Below, piece after piece: positions 1 to 6,196 of a stretch of 7,494 nt of DNA; the stretch's first letter is position 1; the number at the start of each line of letters is the position of its first letter. Made by a program: the position numbers and the translations under genes. Under the pieces are notes generated by a model that saw only the letters and a program-made list of their open reading frames with translations, ran no database searches and was not told where the DNA came from. The stretch covers positions 1 through 7,494 of the forward strand of contig JAUZQA010000198.1 in the NCBI GenBank assembly GCA_030705665.1. Direction: 5' to 3'. Source of the DNA: Bacillota bacterium. Lineage in GTDB: Bacteria > Bacillota > Bacilli > Bacillales_B > DSM-18226.

Positions 1-1
1 A

Positions 2-2125
2 ATAACCGATCAACCGGAATCCGATATATTCGAAGTAGCGGTAAGAGAAAAAATTCTTACTATTCTTCCGCAGCTGATTAAACAGTTCCATATCATGAAT
101 CATGTTTATGATGTGTTAGTATCGAACCCTCCGTATATGGGAAATCGCTACATGAGCAAAGAATTAGCCGACTTTATGAAAGCCCATTATAGAGAAACAA
201 AGATGGATTTATTCTCAGCTTTTATCGAATACAGTTTTCACAAAGTGCACAAAAATGGACACTTGGGTTTTATGTCTCCATTTGTCTGGATGTTTATTGG
301 AATTTATGAGCCGCTTAGAGAAATGATTGTCAAAGAAAAATCGATTAGCAGCTTGGTCCAGTTGGAATATTCCGCATTTGAAGATGCAACGGTTCCCATC
401 TCCACATACACGATTAGAAATTCTTCCCTTGATCTAACAGGGGAATATATCAAATTATCAGCGTTTAAAGGTTCAAAAATCCAACCTAAAAAATTGGGAG
501 AAGCCATCCAAAATCCGAAGGTGGATTATCGCTTTCGAATAAAAACAAAACAATTTAGTGAAATCCCAGGGCTGCCGATCGCGTATTGGATTCGTGATGA
601 TTTGCGGGCGATCTTTAAAAATAAAACCTTGTTTCAATATTCGCTTTCAGATGGCCAAAATGTAACAGGAAACAATGAAAAATATGTTCGTTTCTTTTGG
701 GAAGTCGATAAAGATAAAATTGGTAGGGATAAAAAGTGGGTCTTTTATGCAAAAGGCGGCGGTTTTCGAAAGTGGGCCGGGAACCTGGAGCATGTCGTGG
801 ATTGGTCTGCCGAGGCACGAGAGCATTATCGGAAAGACCCAATATGCCGAATCATTCCAGAATATTTGTGGTATAAAAAAGGGATAACCTGGGGGTTGAT
901 AACTTCCAATTTGCCAAGTTTTCGCGTCCTCCCAGAAGGGACAACCTTTGACAAAGGAGGTTCTTCGATTTTTTTTGAGGACTATTCCTACTATCATTTC
1001 TTCCTGGCACTACTCAATAGCAAAATTTTTCTTTATATTGCCAACATCTTAAACCCGACGTTAAATTTCCAGGTGAAAGACGTTAGAGCGATTCCGCTTA
1101 TTTTTCCAGATGATGATGGTAAACAGATGCTTGATGATTTGGTGATTGAAAATATTCAACTTTCTGAGACTGATTGGAATTCATTTGAAGCTTCCTATCA
1201 TTTTGCCGGCCATCCATTTCTCCGTTTTAAAAATTATTCCGGACGAATAAGCGACGCTTTTTCATCGTGGGACCACGATTGTACAGCAAGATTCGATAGG
1301 TTGAAGGCTAACGAACAAAAAATCAATGAATGGATCCTTGGCTTATACAATGTTACAGACATAGATCCTGTGGTAGTAGATCGGGAAGTGACCGTCTCAA
1401 AGGCGAATAGGAAGAGAGATGTCATTTCCTTTATATCCTACGCTGTAGGCTGTATGTTTGGGAGATATTCGCTTGACGTTGAAGGCCTGATTAATGCTGG
1501 AGAGAAATTGGACAGGGAGTATTATAAGACGTATATCCCTGATGGCGATCCGATTCTACCGATTCTCGCAGGTGCTTATTTTGAGGATGATATCGTTCAA
1601 AGATTTATAAAGTTTGTAGAAGCATCCTTTGGGGATCAGACCCTGGCAGAAAATCTTGAATGGATTGCAGATGCTATTGGCAAGAAAAAAGGGGAAACGG
1701 CCAATGAAACAATTCGACGTTATTTCGTAAATGATTTCTTTAAGGACCATGTTCAAACCTATAAAAAACGTCCCATTTATTGGTTATTTACCTCTGGCAG
1801 GCAAAAGACTTTTACCTGTTTGGTGTATATGCCTCGTTACGATAAAACAACATTATCTCGTCTAAGAATGGACTATCTACATGAATATCAAACCCGTCTC
1901 GATATAATGAAGATAGACTTAGTTAACCTGATCGAAGGGGGAACTTCAACAAAGGAAATCAGCAATGCCAAAAAGGAATTAAAGGTGCTAAATAAGAAAA
2001 TGGAAGAATTAAAGGAATATGACGAATGGCTGCACCATATGGCCGATCAACAAATTGAAATCGACTTGGATGATGGGATCTTAGTCAATTATGGTAAATT
2101 TAATGGATTAGTTGCAAAAATATAG
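2..2125 (+). CDS. pglX: BREX type 1 adenine-specific DNA methyltransferase PglX (5' end outside window)
   Basis: The frame is open from base 2, so the gene starts left of the window; the ATG at 95 is internal. The visible 707 residues carry the amino-MTase catalytic motif NPPY at window residues 42-45, and a C-terminal block around residues 575-625 (DHV..YKKRPIYW, then YMPRYDKTTLSRLR.DYLHE) that is characteristic of PglX and related type IIG-like enzymes. A helical, coiled-coil-like stretch follows (about 630-675). The protein ends in IDLDDGILVNYGKFNG, a normal-looking PglX terminus, so the 3' end appears intact. Family knowledge: PglX proteins are roughly 1,200 residues, so about 500 N-terminal residues, including the SAM-binding motif, should lie upstream. 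PglX methylates an adenine in a non-palindromic site to mark host DNA and is needed for BREX phage defence. A terminator follows 38 bases after the stop, so no pglZ is cotranscribed downstream. A stand-alone type IIG-like enzyme is the alternative; the C-terminal block favours PglX. Confidence 0.9.
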   Translation: MTDQPESDIFEVAVREKILTILPQLIKQFHIMNHVYDVLVSNPPYMGNRYMSKELADFMKAHYRETKMDLFSAFIEYSFHKVHKNGHLGFMSPFVWMFIGIYEPLREMIVKEKSISSLVQLEYSAFEDATVPISTYTIRNSSLDLTGEYIKLSAFKGSKIQPKKLGEAIQNPKVDYRFRIKTKQFSEIPGLPIAYWIRDDLRAIFKNKTLFQYSLSDGQNVTGNNEKYVRFFWEVDKDKIGRDKKWVFYAKGGGFRKWAGNLEHVVDWSAEAREHYRKDPICRIIPEYLWYKKGITWGLITSNLPSFRVLPEGTTFDKGGSSIFFEDYSYYHFFLALLNSKIFLYIANILNPTLNFQVKDVRAIPLIFPDDDGKQMLDDLVIENIQLSETDWNSFEASYHFAGHPFLRFKNYSGRISDAFSSWDHDCTARFDRLKANEQKINEWILGLYNVTDIDPVVVDREVTVSKANRKRDVISFISYAVGCMFGRYSLDVEGLINAGEKLDREYYKTYIPDGDPILPILAGAYFEDDIVQRFIKFVEASFGDQTLAENLEWIADAIGKKKGETANETIRRYFVNDFFKDHVQTYKKRPIYWLFTSGRQKTFTCLVYMPRYDKTTLSRLRMDYLHEYQTRLDIMKIDLVNLIEGGTSTKEISNAKKELKVLNKKMEELKEYDEWLHHMADQQIEIDLDDGILVNYGKFNGLVAKI

Positions 2126-2163
2126 GTGATTATTTTTTAGTCGATTCTTAATTCTCGGATAGG

Positions 2164-2200
2164 AAAACCCTCGTTCAAAATGGATGAACGAGGGTTTTTT
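2164..2200. terminator. Strong terminator between convergent pglX and HesB-like gene
   Basis: A perfect 14-bp stem (2164-2177 with 2185-2198) closes a 7-base loop and runs into a T-tract at 2195-2200 on the + strand. The left arm begins with four A residues, which gives a short T-run on the - strand, so it can also serve the convergent gene that ends at 2208. It clearly ends the pglX transcript. Confidence 0.9.
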
Positions 2201-2207
2201 GCCTGGA

Positions 2208-2507
2208 TTAGTTTAAAATAACTTCTTTAAAAGAAATGTGAAGTTCGTCAGCATCGTTAATCGTTAAATACGTCTCGGTGTCGTGGAAAAACCATGCATC
2301 ATTCTCTTCGTAATAGAAGGTGATTCCATTTAGTTCTTGTTTATATTCTGCACTTGTAGGTGTTTCAGCAGAAAACCCTAAGCAAAATTCTTTGTTCTTT
2401 TGTCCAAAACCAGCATATTGAGGAAACATGCGAATGCTGATCGGCTCATTATCATTAAATTCTTTGATAAACCATGCAAGTGCTTTTTCGTCGATTGAAA
2501 TGAACAT
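2208..2507 (-). CDS. HesB/YneR-like small protein of the Fe-S biosynthesis (A-type) fold
   Basis: A 99-residue cytosolic protein. Its N-terminus (ISIDEKALAWFIKEF) followed by a strand with R26-M-F-P-Q-Y-A-G-F and a late hydrophobic D-A-W-F-F segment resembles the HesB/YadR/YfhF (YneR) family of Bacilli, which shares the fold of A-type iron-sulfur carriers. The canonical A-type cysteines (one central Cys and a C-terminal Cys-Gly-Cys) are absent: the only cysteine is C42. Fe-S binding of the usual kind is therefore unlikely, and the function is unknown, as for other members of this subgroup. The start is an ATG with a modest GGTTGGTG-type ribosome binding site on the - strand (about 2514-2521). 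The gene is transcribed alone, convergent with pglX and sharing its terminator. Assignment is by pattern recognition. Confidence 0.75.
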   Translation of the reverse strand: MFISIDEKALAWFIKEFNDNEPISIRMFPQYAGFGQKNKEFCLGFSAETPTSAEYKQELNGITFYYEENDAWFFHDTETYLTINDADELHISFKEVILN

Positions 2508-2575
2508 CTATAACACCAACCTTTTTAAATTGTCATCAATAATTGATAGAATTGCTTTTCAAATTGCCATAATTT

Positions 2576-2596
2576 TTATTAAAAACGTTTTAATAA
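2576..2596. repeat. 21-bp palindrome, possible operator
   Basis: Perfect 9-bp arms (ttattaaaa / ttttaataa) flank a 3-base centre, acg. The size and CG-centred symmetry fit a binding site for a dimeric repressor; it resembles a degenerate LacI/CcpA-type box but lacks the TG...CA outer bases of a good cre site. It lies 69 bp upstream of the HesB-like start codon. There is no T-run suited to a terminator and no coding end nearby. Confidence 0.4.
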
Positions 2597-2754
2597 CTTG
2601 TTTACATTGCTATTATAATTTGTTTTTCAGGGATTGAGATAAGTTTGTTCATCATTTCACATGTTTGTAAAAAAGTTGTGGATGAAATAGGAACAATGAG
2701 AATGCATCCTTCTAAGTATTCAGGTGGTATCGCTAATTTTAGTCTTTTTTATCC

Positions 2755-2792
2755 ATTCACTTAATCTCTTTACTCATATAATATAAGTGAAT
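2755..2792. promoter_or_regulatory. Inverted repeat overlapping a possible promoter of the J-domain gene
   Basis: The 9-base arms attcactta (2755-2763) and taagtgaat (2784-2792) are exact inverse copies spaced by 20 bases. A perfect -10 hexamer TATAAT sits at 2777-2782 inside the spacer, while the -35 region (TTCACT at 2756-2761, 15-bp spacing) is poor. The layout, arms bracketing a -10 box, suggests a regulated promoter for the gene at 2889, but the promoter is inferred from this alone. Confidence 0.35.
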
Positions 2793-2888
2793 ATAAAAGA
2801 TTTGTTCTACTTTGTCGCAATTAGGAAAAATAAGCGGTTTAAAAGAACGGTTGATACCCCAGAGCAAATGAAGAGGGGGAGGATGAGT

Positions 2889-3671
2889 GTGAACACAGAA
2901 CAAGCTTTTGCCTTGTTAAAAAGTGCAGGGGTCTCAGAAGATATTAGCATTCAAACAGTAAGACGCTGGCTGCGTGAAAAAAAGATTAACTATGAGGGAA
3001 GAGGTAATCAAAAATCTGGTTACATCCTGGATGATACAGATCAAGCTTACCATCTGTTAAAAGACGCAGGAGTTGCGGCTAGTATTGGCATCCCAATTGT
3101 CCGGCGCTGGCTGCGTGAAGGAAAGATTCAAGACGTTGGCTCCGAGAATAGCAAAACTGAATACATAATAAATGAAATGACCTCGAAGCAGTTTTTAAAT
3201 AATCCAACAGAGCAGGATAAAATGATCCGCCAATTAAAAGTAAAAATAAAAGCACAGGAAGAACAAATAAAAGGGCTTGAAGAACTTCATCAGAATTCAA
3301 TAAAAACGTTAGTACTGCAGCGAGAGAAACTGAATAAAGAAATCGCCATTCTTCAAAATGAGAAAAACAATCTTCAAAGTGAAGCACGGGGGTTATTAAA
3401 AGAGAATATTGATTTGCGAAATGAATTATTAAAATTAAAGGAAGAACTTTATAAAGGAACTAAAAGTGAACCTGAAAAGCAGGATAATCCTCCCATTACA
3501 CAGGATTTCCGTCAAAAACTAGGGCTATCGAAGTCTGCAAGCCACAAGGAAATTTTAGCTGGATACAAAAGGTTATTAAAGATAACACACCCTGATCAGG
3601 GCGGTAATGCAAGGGCCTTTCATTACATAAAAACTGACTTTGATTTTTATAGAAATAGTTTAAAAGGATAA
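2889..3671 (+). CDS. Tandem HTH-like repeats, coiled coil and C-terminal J domain protein
   Basis: A 260-residue soluble protein. Residues 3-49 and 50-96 are a tandem duplication (about 25 of 47 positions identical), each with a helix (EQAFALLKSAGV / DQAYHLLKDAGV), a recognition-like helix VRRWLRE and a strand pair ending in YI; this resembles a MerR/excisionase-type winged helix. Residues about 107-189 are a highly charged heptad-rich coiled coil. Residues about 205-260 form a J domain with KITHPDQGG (HPD at 234-236), the motif by which J proteins stimulate the DnaK ATPase. Inference: a DNA-binding J protein that recruits DnaK to a site or complex. The start is uncertain: GTG 2889 lies 6 bases from GGAGG (2878-2882); ATG 2883 abuts that site and would rely on AAGAGG at 2871; the frame also opens to GTG 2787, with no comparable ribosome binding site. 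It is a single-gene unit with its own terminator. I know no named homologue. Confidence 0.8.
   Translation: MNTEQAFALLKSAGVSEDISIQTVRRWLREKKINYEGRGNQKSGYILDDTDQAYHLLKDAGVAASIGIPIVRRWLREGKIQDVGSENSKTEYIINEMTSKQFLNNPTEQDKMIRQLKVKIKAQEEQIKGLEELHQNSIKTLVLQREKLNKEIAILQNEKNNLQSEARGLLKENIDLRNELLKLKEELYKGTKSEPEKQDNPPITQDFRQKLGLSKSASHKEILAGYKRLLKITHPDQGGNARAFHYIKTDFDFYRNSLKG
2964..3119 (+). repeat. Internal gene duplication: 141-bp repeat unit inside the J-domain gene
   Basis: The 15-base string cgctggctgcgtgaa occurs at 2964-2978 and again at 3105-3119, exactly 141 bases (47 codons) apart, each copy encoding RWLRE. It marks the two HTH-like repeats. Outside this core the copies have diverged, so the duplication is old or the recognition helix is strongly constrained. 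Confidence 0.8.
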
Positions 3672-3698
3672 TTAGATACAAAACTTACCAAAAACTTG

Positions 3699-3726
3699 CC
3701 CCTACTCTACGAGTAAGGGGTTTTTT
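3699..3726 (+). terminator. Terminator of the J-domain gene
   Basis: A GC-rich stem, cccctactc (3699-3707) against gagtaagggg (3711-3720) with one bulged A and a tac loop, is followed directly by six T residues (3721-3726). It lies 27 bases after the stop at 3671 and isolates this gene from the marR unit. Confidence 0.85.
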
Positions 3727-3735
3727 CGATTATTG

Positions 3736-3761
3736 AAAAATATGTTGTATAGCTAAATAAT
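3736..3761. repeat. Operator-like direct repeat, copy 1 (upstream of marR promoter)
   Basis: This 26-base segment matches 3808-3833 at 25 positions, including an unbroken 20-base identity (3736-3755). Its core TTGTATAGCTAAATAA (3745-3760) is a 16-bp imperfect palindrome with 6 of 8 symmetric pairs. It lies just upstream of the -35 box of the marR promoter. It is probably a binding site for the MarR protein encoded downstream. Confidence 0.7.
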
Positions 3762-3766
3762 ATTGT

Positions 3767-3796
3767 TTGCAATTATAAGTTGGACCGGTATATAAT
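3767..3796 (+). promoter_or_regulatory. Sigma-A-type promoter of the marR-MFS operon
   Basis: TTGCAA at 3767-3772, an 18-base spacer and a perfect TATAAT at 3791-3796. Transcription would begin near 3803, about 50 bases before the marR start codon. The promoter lies between the two operator-like repeats, the arrangement expected for autorepression. A second TTGCAA (3802) and TATAAT (3828) lie 20 bases apart, too far for a good promoter. Confidence 0.65.
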
Positions 3797-3807
3797 GTTG
3801 ATTGCAA

Positions 3808-3833
3808 AAAAATATGTTGTATAGCTATATAAT
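3808..3833. repeat. Operator-like direct repeat, copy 2 (over the early transcribed region)
   Basis: The second copy contains TTGTATAGCTATATAA (3817-3832), a 16-bp palindrome with 7 of 8 symmetric pairs, better than copy 1. It sits immediately downstream of the predicted transcription start. The 72-bp offset between copies is close to seven helical turns, so proteins on both sites would face the same side of the DNA. Confidence 0.7.
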
Positions 3834-3853
3834 TTAATTGATGGTGATAAAAA

Positions 3854-4297
3854 ATGGAAAATAAGGATTTATTACACTCATTCGTTATGAATATGCAAGC
3901 TATTAATCGGTACTTGCGCAGTATGGCGTCCGATCAGTCAGAAAACCCGGTAACACGTGTCCAATGGCTCTTGCTGCGGCATTTACAACGACACGGCAGC
4001 TGTACGATTGGTGAATTGGCCGAGCATTTGGATGTTCGCTCCAGTACGATGAGCCAGATGGTTGATCGCTTAGAGAAGAATGGGATTGTTTACCGATCGG
4101 CAGGTCAAAAAGATGCGCGGGTTAAAACAGTCGCCCTCAGTGAAAAAGGGAAAGAAATCATCCAGGAACGCGAAAAGCTGTGGGTGGATTCCTTAGCCCA
4201 GCCGTTTCAAAATTTTTCAATTGAAGAAAAGGAGACCCTGCTAAACCTGATGGATAAATTGGTTTCCCATATTCCAAAGAAAAGGGATAACCAATAA
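3854..4297 (+). CDS. MarR-family transcriptional repressor
   Basis: A 147-residue protein of standard MarR length. The N-terminal helix (residues 5-25) fits the dimer interface; the winged HTH covers about 49-97, with the helix-turn-helix SCTIGELAEHLDVRSSTMSQ, then MVDRLEKNGIV and a wing with D87-A-R89, the conserved wing motif of the family; C-terminal helices (about 98-145) complete the dimerisation region. The start is ATG with GGTGAT at 3843-3848. It is the first gene of a two-gene unit with the exporter at 4340, 42 bases downstream. Family knowledge: MarR dimers usually repress an adjacent efflux gene and their own gene, releasing DNA on ligand binding or cysteine oxidation. C50 is the sole cysteine, so redox sensing is possible but not shown. 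The repeats at 3736 and 3808 are its likely operators. The ligand is unknown. Confidence 0.92.
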   Translation: MENKDLLHSFVMNMQAINRYLRSMASDQSENPVTRVQWLLLRHLQRHGSCTIGELAEHLDVRSSTMSQMVDRLEKNGIVYRSAGQKDARVKTVALSEKGKEIIQEREKLWVDSLAQPFQNFSIEEKETLLNLMDKLVSHIPKKRDNQ

Positions 4298-4322
4298 CAC
4301 CTATGATTTTTTGCATCGCATG

Positions 4323-4342
4323 AAAGGAGAGTACAGGCCTTG
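4323..4342 (+). promoter_or_regulatory. Ribosome binding site that fixes the TTG start of the MFS gene
   Basis: AAAGGAGA at 4323-4330 is a strong ribosome binding site 9 bases before TTG 4340-4342. No ATG or GTG in frame near it has comparable spacing, so the rare TTG start is well supported and may limit expression of this membrane protein. Confidence 0.8.
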
Positions 4343-5533
4343 AATTGGAAAAGAACATTATTGATATTATGGATTGCAGATTTCTTTGGAGCGATGGGGA
4401 TGAGTTTAATATTGCCCTTTCTTCCTTTATATATTGAACAATTAGGTGTTCATTCAACACAAGCAGTGGAGAGATGGACAGGGTGGATTTTTGCCTCTCA
4501 ATTTATTGTTTCTGTCATTTTTCAACCGATATGGGGGGCGATGGCAGACAAGTATGGCCGAAAGGTTATGCTGCTTAGGGCAGGATTTGGTATGGGGATC
4601 GTTACAGCTTTAATGGGGCTTGTTGTCCATCCATGGCAATTACTTGTTCTGCGCATTATAAACGGGGTTTTCTCCGGATTTATTTCAATGTCTATTTCGC
4701 TTCTTGCCTCGGTTACTCCAAATGAACAGTCCGGCCGAGCACTAGGTACATTACAAACCGGCCTGATTGCAGGAAATTTGTTAGGACCTCTCGCCGGAGG
4801 AGTTATGGCGGAAAAGATGGGATATCATCATATCTTTTTCATTACAGGTGCTTTTCTGTGTGTAGCCGGTCTCCTCATCCTATTTTTTGTCCATGAAGAA
4901 CACAAGCCTGCTGCTCAGATTAAACAGAAACACAAGGTACATTGGTCGATGGTACAGCCATTGGTTCCTGTTTTTATTGCTTCTTTCGTTACGAATCTGG
5001 GAATGATGAGCATAGAACCATTGGCGACCGTTTATGCCAAAACCTTATATCACGGAATGCATTTAGAGTTTATTGCCGGACTTGTCGTTTCCATTACAGG
5101 GATGGCAAATCTGATTGGGTCACCGACTTTAGGTAAAATTGGTGATAAAATTGGCCAAAAAAAAGTCTTAGCCTTTGCCTTGTTCATGGCTGCGCTTGCC
5201 TTTATCCCGCAGGCATTAGCTGGAAATATAACTACTCTTTTAGTTGGACGTTTCCTACTCGGCTTATTTGTCGGCGGTATGGTCCCATCGCTTAATGTTC
5301 TTGTAAAAAAATTAGCACCGACTGAAATTCAGGCAACGGTGTTCGGCTTTAATAGTTCCTCACTATTTTTAGGAAACTTTGTAGGACCTTTAATTGGGAG
5401 CCATGTTGCTGCAACCTGGGGTATACGGTCCGTCTTTTATGTTACGATGACCGTTCTTCTTATTAATTCGATCGTTATCTTTTTTAATCGTTCACTGGAA
5501 ATGAATATTAAGTTGAAGAAAGTTGCTTCCTAA
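4340..5533 (+). CDS. MFS drug:H+ antiporter, DHA1 type (MdtG/YfmO-like)
   Basis: A 397-residue integral membrane protein of normal length for a 12-helix DHA1 exporter. The first helix follows a short cytoplasmic start (about residues 6-31). Motif A, G66..AD70KYGRK75, lies in the loop between helices 2 and 3, with a degenerate copy (GKIGDKIGQKK) after helix 8. R105 in LRIINGVFSG is the motif B arginine in helix 4. Motif C, GLIAGNLLGPLAGG (141-154), in helix 5 marks antiporters that export substrates. The family couples proton entry to export of drugs or other small amphiphilic compounds across the cytoplasmic membrane. Cotranscription with the MarR gene (42-base gap, no terminator between) implies induction by a toxic substrate. 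The substrate cannot be read from the sequence, and resemblance to MdtG or YfmO is by overall pattern only. Confidence 0.92.
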   Translation: MNWKRTLLILWIADFFGAMGMSLILPFLPLYIEQLGVHSTQAVERWTGWIFASQFIVSVIFQPIWGAMADKYGRKVMLLRAGFGMGIVTALMGLVVHPWQLLVLRIINGVFSGFISMSISLLASVTPNEQSGRALGTLQTGLIAGNLLGPLAGGVMAEKMGYHHIFFITGAFLCVAGLLILFFVHEEHKPAAQIKQKHKVHWSMVQPLVPVFIASFVTNLGMMSIEPLATVYAKTLYHGMHLEFIAGLVVSITGMANLIGSPTLGKIGDKIGQKKVLAFALFMAALAFIPQALAGNITTLLVGRFLLGLFVGGMVPSLNVLVKKLAPTEIQATVFGFNSSSLFLGNFVGPLIGSHVAATWGIRSVFYVTMTVLLINSIVIFFNRSLEMNIKLKKVAS

Positions 5534-5539
5534 TAAATG

Positions 5540-5588
5540 GGCCCCCAAAATTGGAGATGATCCTGATCTTCATTTTTGGGGGCCTTTC
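5540..5588 (+). terminator. Terminator of the marR-MFS operon
   Basis: A long hairpin: an 11-bp GC-rich base (5540-5550 with 5574-5584) extends, after one mismatch, through about seven more pairs (5552-5558 with 5566-5572) to a 7-base loop. Only three T residues follow, so the stem rather than the T-run must provide most of the strength. It starts 6 bases after the MFS stop codon. Confidence 0.8.
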
Positions 5589-5714
5589 GGTGTGTATGAG
5601 CATATTTCTCCCAATCCAAAGAAAAATAAATTAAAATTATAAATATTAAGAAAATTCGAAATTTTAATTTAGACCAATCTAAAAAGATAGGTATTCCAAA
5701 AGAGGGTGGATGGC

Positions 5715-6149
5715 GTGGATCATAAAGAATTGCTTATTACTATTTTTGAAAAGGAAATTGGTGTCTTAAGAGGTATACGCGAAGTGAAGGATAGTGATAG
5801 CAGTTTGAATGCATTTGAGTTTGATTACAAAGGTAAGATTGATGTGAAGATATTGCTCGTGATGAGAACCCCGAATAATTGGTCGATTCATCATGAACTA
5901 TCATCTGAAAGTCCAATTCTGCTAAAAAAAATCGCTTACCTTTGCGAACGTTTTCAGCGTATCAAAGAAAACAAAATAACATCCATTTCTCTGTCAGATG
6001 ATCTGCTCGAAATTAAGCAGGAAATGTTTATTAAAACTGCCATCAGAAGCACACTGCAAAATTTTTTAAATCGAACCTTTGCTTTATTTGGAGAAACTAG
6101 AGAAAAAACAAGTATAATACGTAATCATAGTGTAAAACTGGAATCGTGA
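5715..6149 (+). CDS. Protein of unknown function, 144 residues
   Basis: I do not recognise this protein. It is soluble, with no signal peptide, membrane segment or metal-binding cluster; the one cysteine is C77. The order looks like an N-terminal helix (3-20), two strands with a turn (FEFDYKGKIDVKILLVMR, 34-51), then mainly helices (67-85, 94-125) and a basic tail. This alpha/beta start with a helical end gives no clear family. GTG 5715 is preferred because AGAGGGTGG (5701-5709) lies 5-8 bases upstream; GTG 5706, in frame, would overlap that ribosome binding site and add three residues. No good promoter is visible between the terminator at 5588 and this start; the AT-rich stretch holds a small palindrome (aaaatt-cga-aatttt, 5651-5665). 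It stands alone, convergent with tenI. Codon pattern and ribosome binding site make it a likely real gene. Confidence 0.65.
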   Translation: MDHKELLITIFEKEIGVLRGIREVKDSDSSLNAFEFDYKGKIDVKILLVMRTPNNWSIHHELSSESPILLKKIAYLCERFQRIKENKITSISLSDDLLEIKQEMFIKTAIRSTLQNFLNRTFALFGETREKTSIIRNHSVKLES

Positions 6150-6169
6150 TTCATGATACTTAAAGAAGA

Positions 6170-6196
6170 GGGAGTCTCTCGCATGAAAGACCTCCC
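6170..6196. terminator. Possible shared hairpin between the unknown gene and tenI
   Basis: gggag-tct (6170-6177) pairs with aga-c-ctccc (6188-6196), leaving one bulged C and a 10-base loop. It lies between two convergent genes, 20 bases after one stop and 15 after the other. T-rich stretches follow on both strands but neither is a clean T-run, so it is a weak candidate. Confidence 0.45.

Larger units (their letters stand above)
2508..2888. other. AT-rich intergenic region with inverted repeats, no credible gene
   Basis: These 381 bases separate the divergent HesB-like and J-domain genes, so both promoters should lie here. Visible structure, left to right: atcaat-a-attgat at 2535-2547; a 9-bp-arm palindrome at 2576-2596; a broken inverted repeat pairing 2645-2659 (ttgttc, atttca) with 2683-2696 (tgaaat, gaacaa); and attcactta at 2755-2763 matched by taagtgaat at 2784-2792. 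A TATAAT at 2614-2619 has no good -35 partner. I see no RNA gene or transposon end. Confidence 0.6.

Noticed and set aside
95..97. ATG as the true start of pglX
   Set aside because: The frame is open to the window edge and upstream residues continue naturally into the NPPY motif; no ribosome binding site precedes this ATG.
647..997. 116-codon antisense ORF within pglX
   Set aside because: Its composition (many W, P, C and F) is typical of a shadow of a real coding strand, and the pglX frame is well conserved here.
2428..2637. 69-codon + strand ORF opposite the HesB-like gene
   Set aside because: It overlaps the HesB-like gene antisense, has no ribosome binding site, and translates AT-rich non-coding DNA into low-complexity I/F/N-rich sequence.
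2787..2888. N-terminal extension of the J-domain protein from GTG 2787
   Set aside because: No ribosome binding site; the extension is K/R/F-rich and unlike the folded repeats, while GGAGG lies just before 2889.
3079..3387. 102-codon antisense ORF with a leucine-rich hydrophobic stretch
   Set aside because: The hydrophobicity comes from reading the Lys/Glu coiled-coil codons on the opposite strand.
3736..3833. CRISPR-like direct repeats
   Set aside because: Only two copies, flanking a promoter with a palindromic core; no array or cas genes.
5581..5714. Promoter for the unknown gene
   Set aside because: TATAAA at 5638-5643 has no acceptable -35 box at any normal spacing.
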